A DNA stretch of 64,000 nt from Corythucha ciliata (Eukaryota > Arthropoda > Insecta > Hemiptera > Tingidae): positions 49,453,952-49,517,951 of the forward strand of contig CM075941.1 in NCBI GenBank assembly GCA_038030265.1, written 5' to 3'. The notes beneath the pieces are model-generated. The model was not told the DNA's origin, searched no databases, and saw only the letters and a list, made by a program, of their open reading frames with translations. The position numbers and the translations under genes were made by a program. This document shows positions 47,701 through 59,200 of the stretch, piece by piece. The number at the start of each line of letters is the position of its first letter. The stretch's first letter is position 1.

Positions 47701-50700
47701 CGCTCCACCAGTGGCGCTAAAAGTTACATAAAATTCACGTTATAATTATTCAAACTATTAACTTTAGTTTAAAAAAAACAATAATAATAAAAAAAAAAAA
47801 GAACGTCACCTTGAATCGTCATCATCTTTGTCCTGAGAAGGCGACCCTTGGTTCGACTGCTGTAACGCTGGAGGGGTCGAAGCCGGTGGTGAAGAGGCAG
47901 CGTCACCGCCCTCCGTTTTTCGTCCACCGCCCGTAAGACCGAGATACCTCCTCCAAGCCAGGTCGACATTTGACTTTTAACGGAGCCACCGAAATTTCCG
48001 AGCATGTCGAGCCGGCTTCCAGCTTTCGTAGGGCTGGAACAAATAGAACGTTCATCTTAACAAATTGATTGGAATAATAATTAGTTACCTAGGTAACTTC
48101 ACAAAACTCGGTCCTCCTGAATAATTTCTCAAAAAGTTCTTCCTTCCAATCATCGTCCAATTTTCACCATCCTTTATGTTACATTAATTACAAAAAACCT
48201 TCTGAAGCGCCAAGAGAAACGGAACAATGTTCGCCTTTGTAAAAAAATTAACAAGCTTAATAATAAACTTTGAAACAAGACCTACCCTTTTGTAGGAAAA
48301 CTTTCAAAAATCGAACTCTAATAACAAACCCTCCCACTCTTCTCCCCCACCACCGGCATCCCCTTTCTTTTTGTTTAGCCAATATCAACAGGTCCGCTTT
48401 TAATAGGGAGCGAATATTCTCACGCACAGTAGGACACGTAACTTTCTTCGAATATTTGTTTCGCCATCGAAAAACGATCAAATTTGCTTCCAATATCCCC
48501 CTTCTATAAAGCAAAAACAAAATTATTTACCCCCACCATAACACCGTGCACGCATCTTTCTCGAATAACCCTTCGCCTCTCCTATAACCGTAACCTGCTA
48601 CTGATAATTCGAATTACTAGGAGCTTAAAATCCTCACTTAAAGGATCTACAACAATTCATTAGACTCGAGCATTTCTTCGTGAAGGACTATTCAAGGGCA
48701 GCCGAAGCTTTCAGAAGTAAAAAAAAAAGGTCCCTTTTTTTGTATTAACTACGCGGAAATATGTACGTGGGGGGGAGGGGTCAAAGCGCAGCTCAATACG
48801 TTACCGGGAAGTTTTCTTTAAACGAAAAACAAAACCCCCTACGATAACTCTTCGACGATAACGAGAAGGGGCAATGCTGTCGCTCGTCCAAATAACAAAA
48901 AATTAATATAAAAGTTTAGATTGTCAATCGTATTTTTCGTAATAATCGTGATTAATCGATTTGGGCATTGGAAAACAGAGTGTTTCAGACCTGACCTTGA
49001 TTGCTGAGACAGGTGCAACAGCGCGAGAAACAAATTGGGACTATGTCACTGCTGAAACTTGAACTGGAACCCTGATTTGGGCTATTTTTAATCGATGAAA
49101 TAAAAGGTACCTGCACGTATTGGGCGTCACGACCCAAAATCAATCTAGGGCGGTGAGTCACGTCACGGCTCATTGCTTTTGACTTGTTGACGGCACAGGG
49201 ATGGCGGTCAAATAGGGTAAGTGTGTATTTCGTACGAATGTGCGTCTTTGACGCCCTTGTGCCCAGCTAGAACAGTCGTCCTCAACCCCCTCCCCTTCTC
49301 CTTCATCACTAATGAGGCGGCAAACGACTTCCCTGCTGTAATATTCAACGACGACGGGTCATTTTCTGAAGTGCTTTATCGCGGGATCTATTAGGCAGAA
49401 AGAGCTGTGGTTCGACTTGAATTGTAAAAATGCCGTCTACTATATAAATGGTGATGGGAGGGGGGTAACATAGCATAGTTCAAGGCGGGGTCACTTTAGA
49501 ACTTCCTGAAGATTAGAATTAGACTTTGAAATCGAATATTGATGCAGAAATGAAGCCAAAATTTATGTGCGAAGTTTAAGCGAGGGGGACTGGGAAGGGG
49601 TCGAGGAAACCCGCCTGAAACGACCCCCCTCCCCTTTAAACTCACTGATTTGCCTTCCGACTTCCGCTGAGTCGAAATAAAAATTGTACGGTTGCGTGGG
49701 CACTATAGATAGGCTTCAACCTGTACGACCGAACAGAGTTGAAGGAAGGGAGTCTAGTCTGGGACGGATCTTCGGAAATTCTAGTTTTGGACTACTGAAG
49801 CCCGCAAAATTGTTTTTTTCCGACAACTTAGCCCCACGAAATTGGTTTTATTCACAGCCAAATCCACAATAATAGTTTTTTCAATAACTAGTAGAATAGT
49901 TTTTACACCAACAAAGTTGTATCTGAACGATTTTGCCCACGAAATTCGGTCTTTAGAAGAGCGAAAATTCGCGAATTATGGCTTTGAAGTAGCCAGAAAT
50001 ACGATTATTGGATTCCGAAGAAGCGAAATTTGGTTTTTGAAAGTGCCAAACCCACGAGCTGCGCGACCCAACTGACGTTTTTACAACACCAACTCGTTTG
50101 TTAGAAGTTATTTTTTCACATCCGCCTAAAGGCCAGGTCACACCTATCATGCACGCTTCCGATCCGACACCGATCATGCATGTCGAATCGGAGACTGTGG
50201 AAATTCTCGCAGCGGTTAGACTGTATTTGGGTTGGAAAGGCAATTTGAGAGGGCTGAGAAGCGTAATAGCCGTGAATTATTCGGTATTAACGCCTATTAC
50301 GGTCCCCACACCTATCAAAAAATGCATGATCGGTGTCGGATCGGAAGCGTGCATGATAGGTGTGACCTGGCCTTAAATCGTTGGTAGGACTTGGTTGAAG
50401 TGGAAAATTGTTCTTCTTATTTTCAGGGTCAGCTGTCCTGGGTATTCCTTCACGACGAAAAAGGCCTCAATACGCAATTTCGCTGATATCGAGCCAAGAA
50501 ACTTCAATACTTTCGCTCAAATTAGGACCCGAACTTGCAAACTCACAAATATTCACTCTTAATGTTGTAATTTCAGGGCTATTCGTCGGACTACAGGCGC
50601 AGTCGAAAGGGTATAGACCAGAAAATTGCAATGTCAGGGCTTTAAAGAACAGAAACTATCAATTTTGCGAACATTTAGACCAGATACTTGCAATTTAGCG

Positions 50701-53225
50701 TAAGTAATGGCCTGAAACTTGTAATTTCACGAATATTCATCCAGGAAAAGTTCAATTTCGCGGATATTCAACTCCAAAACGTTGCTCCGAAAGTGTAACC
50801 TCAGACCTTCAGCTACCAGAGCTACTCGGTCCCGGTCTAATCAGCCCGGCAATTGAGCCGAGTACGGAGCCGATGGGGGACAACCCCAGGCTGGGAGCGG
50901 AGGTGCTATTGCAACACAACCCGTCTCCCTGGACTGGAACCCTTGCGCACTTTTTTTAAAATTCCCCGAACCAGCCATTTTGATTTGAATCCCCTGGAAC
51001 TGATTTCAGAGGGCCAAACACACGAGATTTGGTTTTGAAACAAAGAAGATCAACAAAAATTGGTTTGGCTTATGAAAGGCCAAATTAGTAAAGTTATGAA
51101 TTAGCCAAACCTACGAAACGGATTTCATTATGAGCTAATATCGACGAAAGTTGTTTTTTGAAAGCGCGAAAATTCGTGAAATTGGTGTTTGATATAGAAA
51201 AAACCTGGGAAATTGTGCTTTTCTGAAAAATGTGGTTACGGAAAGGCGAAAATCTCCGGCAAACTTTGGGTTTGATGAAGTCAAAATCACTGTTTATTCT
51301 TCGCTCGATTTTCGCCAAATCAGGTCTAAATAACGTCCGCCGCCCCACAAATTTTCTAGGTGAGTAAGACTGTTGGGGAGTTCTCAGGAACGGCTAGACT
51401 GGAAGGCGTCCACACTAAAAAAAGGAAATAAATGTCCCGGAACCAACCGTTTCGCATAAGTAAATTACAGAAATGCGCTATTACTCAGAGATTTAGACCC
51501 GAAACAAGCAATTTTGCATGTTTTCATCTCTGTATGCAGCATTTTTGCAGCGGCTCGGCTCCAGCATTGCAGTTCAGCGACTTTTTGGCCGTAGAGTTTG
51601 TTTATTTAATGACTTATCTGCAAAGTCATTCAATGACGCGCAATAGCCCGCTAAAAATCAAAATGATTGCTTCAAAATTTTGCTAATTTCCCCTCTTAAA
51701 ATAGTGATTTTGCGGCTATTTATAGCCGCAAACATGCAGTTTCCTGGCTTTAGTCCTAAACTTCCAATGGTATTTACCATAGTGGCTGTTTATCCATAGA
51801 ATTTCGACTCATTGGCCACTGCTTGCAATTTTTGCGGCTGCACAGCCCAGAAACTGACAATGTCAGACACACTTGCCCCTGAATCTTTGCAGTTTTGTGA
51901 CTATTCGCACCTTGACACAGATTGTTAACCTCCGAAACGTGTTTATTGACAACATCGTCTGTTTGGCTACTGAATGAACACTTTAGGAGCTGAGCAATTT
52001 GATTTTAAGGCAACATTTCAATAATTCGACAAACAACAAAACTAATTAGTGGTTTTTTACTAGGGAAAAATTAAGCTAAGTAAGCTTCAATCTTCATTCA
52101 GGGTCAAAAAATCACTTTTTAATCATCATTTTATCGAGTCAAATTTTTTTCTGGACTTAAACTCACGTTTTATGGCCAAAACAATCGGTTTCTGGGGCCT
52201 GAATTTGCAGGATTCTACTTAAATGGCTAGTTCGTGGTGGGTGGGGAGAGGTTGTGAATTTCCGAGTGGCTTTGCCAGCTTCTTGGCAAAAATTGATAGT
52301 ATCTCACGCCATTTGCGCCACGGGAAGATTTTGTTGATTTTTAAGGGCAAGATGTTCAATTTTAATGATAATTAGCCAGGTAGATTGAACAGGTAAATTG
52401 ACGTTTTTCGAGCTGCCCCGTCCTGGCAACGCCCTTTTAGTTGTATGTAGGTACCAGTTTAGAAGCACTTCACTTATGTTGAAAGGAAACTCGTGTTTTA
52501 ATTACTTTTTTTCACTCATTTTCATGAGGCTCCACTGAAAGTACGGCAGTTTTTCGAAAGTACATAGTACTTTTTAAGGTCCTTTTTGAAGATTCCATAT
52601 GGCAGGGGTGGACAACCCAGGGCCCGCGGCCCAATAATTGGCCCGCTGAGCCTTTCACAATGGCCTGCCCCTGGCCTACAGTGGTAAAGTACCATTTGTA
52701 ATAATGGAATTTGACGCCCCTTGGATTTTTGTGCAAATGGAATACGCTACAATCCGCGCCCTCTCGTGGGCGGCTAATACGGAGCTGAAATTGAGATAAA
52801 TAACTTATTCACTGAAATTGTTGAGAAAAATAACTGATTCACGGACGAAAGTGAAAATAAGTGCTAAATCACGGATAAAATTTAAAAAATACATAAAACG
52901 TTATTTCACGGCTAAAATTGAGAAAAATCTCTAAAATTGCGGATAAAGTGGAAAAAAAACAACAAACATAAAAAAACAGTAATTCGCATTTAAAATTACG
53001 AAATGCTCTAATTCACGGATAAAATAGTGAAAAATCGATAATTCACCAATGGTTTGGCATGTCAACAGCGTACAAGAATGGACCGATCAGTGGCGAATCA
53101 TGATGAACCCCGAAAAATCTTGACAGCGTCGTCCCAAAGCATCCCCGAGCAACTAGTAACTTCGGATTTTTTCCCGGTACAATGTACATATCTACTGGAC
53201 TAGTACAATGTACAGAAAGTTAAAA

Positions 53226-53286
<61 letters not shown>

Positions 53287-56200
53287 AATGGGTTTTGAGA
53301 AAAAGCGCTAATTCGCGCCTAAAATTACGACAACATGAATTCTCGGCTTATTCTGAACGCATGTTCGTGGCTCAATATGAAAAAAAAAACAACTGTAGCA
53401 TGGCTAAAAGTGAAAAAAAAATCCAATTCGTGGGGAAAATTAAGAAAAAATGCTAATTCACGGATGAAATTGGGAGAAATCGCTCTTTAGCGGCTAAAAT
53501 CACGTATTCACGGCTAACGTGGAGAATACACTGTAAAAGAAAAAGCGCTACTTAGAGGCTAAAGCTTCTGAAGGCAAGTTCGTGGCTCAAACTGCGAAAA
53601 AAAGGTAACCCATACCGAAAAGCGAAACAAATCGCTAATTCAGAGCTAGAAGTACCTAGGAAAGGCTAATTCATGAATAAAATTTGAAAATTAACAGAAA
53701 ATTGAGAAATCAGGAACAACACGAATTAACTGCAAAATTCAGATAAATCGGTGAAAAATGGCTAATATGACAAAAAAATCGTTCATTCACGGCTGAAACA
53801 GGGGAAAATCGGTAATTCACTGATAAAATTGATCAGCGCTGACTTCGCAAACTGCCAAAAAACACTAATTCATACCTAAAATCGAAACAAATCGCTAATT
53901 CGCATTTAAAAGTAAGAAAAATTGCTAATTCATGGATGAAATTGAGAAAAATCGCCAATTAGCGGCGGAAACAGGAAGCAACATGAATTCACTACAAAAT
54001 TCGGATAAATCGCTAATTCACGGCTAAAATGGAGATAAATCGCTTATTCATCGTTGAAATTAGGAACTTGCATGGGTCGGAATTTTCAAGGGAGAAATTC
54101 TTTTTTTTGGTCAGGTAGAACCTAAAAATGAACTTGTCGCAACAAAGTGCTCTCAAAATCATGCCAATAATTATTAAATTGGTCATAAAAATTCATTAAT
54201 TTTCGCACTCGACACAACGCCTTGTGATTGGCTGAGTGTCCGTGACGTCACTTAGTTCAACTTTCTTCGAGTGGCTGTTCTTAGTATTATGGAGATTCAT
54301 AGTTTCATATTCATTTTCTTTCATTATTTGAAAGTAATTTTTCACATTAAAATGGAATTAAATAGTCCGTCTGAACTTACAGAAACTGGGCTCCACAGAA
54401 TAGGTATACTTACTTTCTCTTATCAAATTATCATTTCCTTCTTTTTGCCTTAGTTATCACTTTACGATCGCTGTTTCAAGTCCTATCTTACTATTGCTAT
54501 ACTTTTATTCATTTGCTTTGCGGCGTAATAAAATATGTACAAATACTTCTTCGTGCCTCAATGGAAGAGCACAACTTTAAAAACTCCGGAAAAACTATAT
54601 AACGGTGCCTATGAATAACACAACTCCGCCGAAGTGGTTCAAAGCATGCAGGCGAGAACAACATGGTCCGGTTCTATCAATCTACAAGGTTCTTCTGATG
54701 TGAAGACTACTTTGACGTGAGTAAATTCAATTATTATATAATCATAGAGGCCGGAAGCCTTCAGTGGCTTCATTAGTTTGTTTCTTCTTGTTTTCTGGCT
54801 CTTCCTTTCTGAATGCGAAGGATGAAGTCAGGATAACATTGCTCTGTTTCTTGATTCTTATCAGTCATTGAAACATTTTTCAGCTCTTGATGTACCTCGA
54901 GAACTTGATGTACCTGAGGACGTTTTCACCTACTTCGAGGACTCGTATACGCCAAGCCTGGAGTTGTACCCTCTCGATTTGAGTACCAACGATCTCGACT
55001 GACGGGTAAGCATTGTGGAAGCACCAATAGATTTGTTTGGTCACATGATAGTACTACATATTAAGCGTCTCTGCTCTTTCAAAGAGAAAGTAAAACAGTA
55101 GAGAGGAAAAAACTCTTATTCACCGTACAACTAGTCTGAGAACCTCCATAAATCACGCCCTACAAACTAATCTAACGGACTATTAGGCGTTTTCCATTGC
55201 AGGAAAAGTGTAGCACGAACAGCATTTCATTGAAATTTCTGAAAATAATAAATGAAAACATCTGTCAATGCTGCACTTTTCCTTCACCAAAGACCGACGG
55301 CATGCCGAAAACCACTTGTTCAACTTTTCTGAGGTACATCAAGAATGATAAGTCAGCTCGGATTCGATTTTTTTCACGATCACCATACTTCCATTCCTGT
55401 AGGAAACGTGGAAGTACAAAACAATGGAACACACCTATATTCTTACTCTTGTAAATTTGGAAGCGTTTCCGAAGAACAGAGCGTACAAATTATTTCCTTA
55501 CGTTCTAGGCAACAAGAAGACAAGAACTTCATCTGTTCTGGAGAAGTTGAAAAGGAAAGATATCGTAAACGATCTGCTGGAAACTCAAAGATGTAGAGTT
55601 ATTTTTTATTTCATTCTTCATTACATTTTTGGGAATCTTTCGCCGCTAAAACAAGCATCCTCGTGTTACGCGAGAGCAAGTGAGGCTCGTTCAAATGTGT
55701 ATTCGAATATTTATTATAATTTATAATATTTTTTAATATTCTAATATTTTTTAAAATTTTTATTATTTTCTTTCTCGAAAAATCGCAATATAGACTAGTC
55801 AATATAGACACTAAAATCGGGGTAAATCGCAAACATGCATGTAATTGATTTTTTTGTTGCGTGTTGTTAGGACCAATGAGAGCAGTTATTACTCAAGTTT
55901 GCAACCCTCAAAACCTTGTGCTTAGCTCATGGCACTCGAAAAACTAAGAAATTTAATCACTTTTTCTGGTTTTTTAAACAAAAATACCAGAAGAAAGAGT
56001 TTTTCGAGCATGACCACAGTATGCATTGTTAAAGCCAACTAAATTTGCTACAATTTAAGCCATGCCCGAGCATCCTGGGTCTGTTAGTTCAGGAAATACA
56101 GTCAATCAACAAAATACCTAATCTCGCCAAAAAGCGAGATTTTATTGGTAGGGTAATTTTTCAAGACCCGTAGCACTCAAATACACGGTGATTGGTACTT

Positions 56201-59200
56201 GGTTGAACAAAATGAGAGGGGTGATTGTACACCCAAAATGCATCAAAAAATTTCCTATGACCTAAGGTCAGATTTCCATTCCTAGTTCAGATAATCAATT
56301 AGTTGTTTTTTAGCACATCACGGGTTTTCGCAACAAAAACATCTGTAACATGGGAAGTAAGCGTCCTAGGTTAAATCCACCGACACCACTGAAAAGAGCA
56401 CTCTTTTTTTTGTGTGAGTGAAGACATTTTGGCAAATGATAGCGAAAGATTCTTTGAGTAAACTGGGAAAATATCAGGATATTTTTAAAAATGGCAGTTT
56501 TTGACAACTGTTCAAAGCTAGACTACATTAGCCATGGTGCTCCCAGCACCTGGCAAGTTCCTCTCAACCTGTATGAAGTAACTTAGTTTAATACCTTATG
56601 CTTATTTTACTCCTGTCTTTTTCAATTTTTTGATAAAAATCCATTGTTATACCAAGAAATGAGGCAATTAGGCCCAATTTGAGTGCCTACAAGAAGATCA
56701 AGAGTCATTCCCAAAACTTTTTTTTTCAGCTTAATTCACTTTTCCTATGCTAATCTATGAGGAAAGACAAATAAAAGTGGAATAAGCTCAAAACAATTTC
56801 TTGAAATAGCTTTCGTATCTTCTTTTAGGCACTCAAAATGGGCCTGATTGCCTCATTTTTTGGTATAATAAAGGATTTTTCTCAAAACATTGCGAAGGAC
56901 AGGAGTAAAATAAGCATGAAATATTAAACCAAGTTACTTCATACAGTTTTAGAGGAATCTGCCGGGCGCTGGGAGCGCCATGGCTGATGTATTCTAGCTT
57001 TGAACAGCTGTCAAAAACTGACATTTTTTAAAATATCCTGATATTTTCCCAGTTTACTCCAAGAATCTTTCGCTAACTTTGGACAAAATGTCCTAACTCA
57101 CACAGAAAAAAGTGTGCTCTTTTCATTGGTGTCGTTGGATTTAACCTAGGACGCATGCTTCCCAAGTTACAGCTGTTTTTGTTGCGAAAACCAGTGATGT
57201 GCTGAAAAACATGAAAAAATCTATTATCTCGACTAGGAAAGGAAATCGGACCCTAGGTCATAAGACAATTTTTGTTGTATTTTTGATGTTTAATCACCCC
57301 TATTATTTTGCTCAACCAAGTACCAGTCACCCTGTCCTATAGAATATCCACGCGAAAATAAATTTTAGGCAATAGCGTCAGATTCGAATTGAGCTACTGC
57401 CTAAGAATTATTCTCGCGTGGATATTCTGTAGGACCATTATGCTTGAGTGCTACGGGTCTTCAAAAATAACCCTATCAATAAAATCTCGCTTTTTGGCGA
57501 TATTACATATTTCTTGATTGGCTGTATCTCCGAAAATAACAAACGTAGGACGCTCGGACTGGGCTTAAATTGTAGCAAATTTAGTTGGCTTCAACAATGT
57601 ATACTGTGGTCATGCTCGAAAAACGCTTTCTTCTGGTATTTTTGTTTAACAACCTAAAAAATTGATGGAATTTCGTGGTTTTTCGAGTGCCACGAGTTGA
57701 GCACAAGGTTTTGAAGGTTGCAAACTTGAGTATAAACTGCTCTCATTGGCCCTAACAATGTGCAAAAGAAAAAACAATTACATTCATATTTGCGATGTTT
57801 GATGTTTATATTGACTGGCCTAATAATAAAGCAATATTCACTGTGTTAAGCTCGGTGCACACGATGCATTTTTCGAAGCATGTTTACTTGCATGGTGAAA
57901 AAAAACATATGATCCACAGCAGTGACCGGATGTTTTTTAGAACAGGCAGGCCATCATGCTTCAAAAAAATGCATCGTGTGCACCGAGCTTTAATGTCATT
58001 TGTCGAAAATGGTTCGAACTAAGTGACGTCATCACACTCGGATATGAAATCAACATGGAGTTTTTAGCTGGCCCATAAAATTCCCTACTTTGAAAATTCA
58101 TATCAATTTAAATTTTCGTTGATATTGAAAAAAAATGCGCTAACCCTTTTCTATTTTGATTACCTTTAAGGAAAAAATGTTTCCAAAAAATGTGCAAGTG
58201 GCTCATTGAGTAAAAGGATGAAGTGTGGAAAAAACGCTTATTCGCGGCTCCTGAAGACAACTTGACGGAGGCATTGGTGAAAGACTGGCTCCGGGCCGGC
58301 AGTGCAATGAGCTACTCCAGGGCACGTTTGTAGTGCAAATGGAAAACGCCATTATACTGTCGTCAACTTATGTCGATGAAGTTATTGAACAGGCCCCAAG
58401 TGCGTTTTATTCAGTGTCACGGCCTTCTGCTAAGATCAAAGTGATGTGCTCGATGGCGGTGGGGGGGAGGGCGAGGATGAGTTCTTACAACCAGGTTTAT
58501 GACCAAAGTGTTGTACTCGACGCAGTGGCGTACCCAGAGGGGGGAGGGCAACAGGTGGATTCGGGAGGCCGTTTTCAGCCACGGTTTTTGCGAAATCCCA
58601 GCAATACGAAGGGTATTCATTACAACACCCGTCCCCTCCCCCCGGTCCTTAATAGACTGCGGACTGCCGGAATAGTCCCCTCCGGAGAATTTCTGGATAC
58701 GCCCCCCTGACTCGATGGTAGGGGGGGGGGCCGAAGATGGGAGGCCCTGGTATAGGAGACCATTGGACCAATAACTATAAAGTAGTATCGTCCTCCCTTA
58801 AAGAAGGACTTCTGAATTCGTTTAAACGTCAATATCCTAATTAGTCGAGAACGAACTAATTACAAGGAGTACGCTATCACCCACGTCCGTCATTATTCAT
58901 TACAAAGGAAGAAGGAAACTCCTCCATCGCAGAATTAAAAACTAGGCCGTCACGAAGGTTTGAACATACAAATTCTTGGGTGAAACATAGCAAAACTTAA
59001 CTTCGTTAACTTAATGAATGAAAAGATGAACGCAAATGAATTGACGGGATGTATTGATCTTACATTTCTTTATGAAGGGAGGTGACGATAATTAAGAAAA
59101 GGGTTGGCTTTGATAGAACTAAATGCAGGGCTTACCTCGAATCTTTTTTCCCGTCAGGCGACGATGCCGTCTCATCCCCGGGGGCAGCTTCCGGAGGCGG

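Larger units (their letters stand above)
54081..58098. mobile_element. 4-kb TIR element with internal 2-kb hairpin
   Basis: Inverted termini start AATTTTCAAGGGAG (left) and AATTTTCAAAGTAG (right, minus strand). The strongest match is a 25-bp segment around TGACGTCACTTAGTTC at about 54241 and 58022. Inside, 55785-56703 and 56820-57825 are inverted copies (each arm about 0.9 kb before later insertions) around a short, itself palindromic spacer. Between the left TIR and the left arm lies a possible two-exon ORF. Two MITEs have inserted in the right arm. I saw no clear target duplication and no recognisable transposase. Confidence 0.55.

Noticed and set aside
53208..53456. Frame with a long poly-lysine stretch
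   Set aside because: Produced by the roughly 56-nt poly-A homopolymer inside a repeat array.
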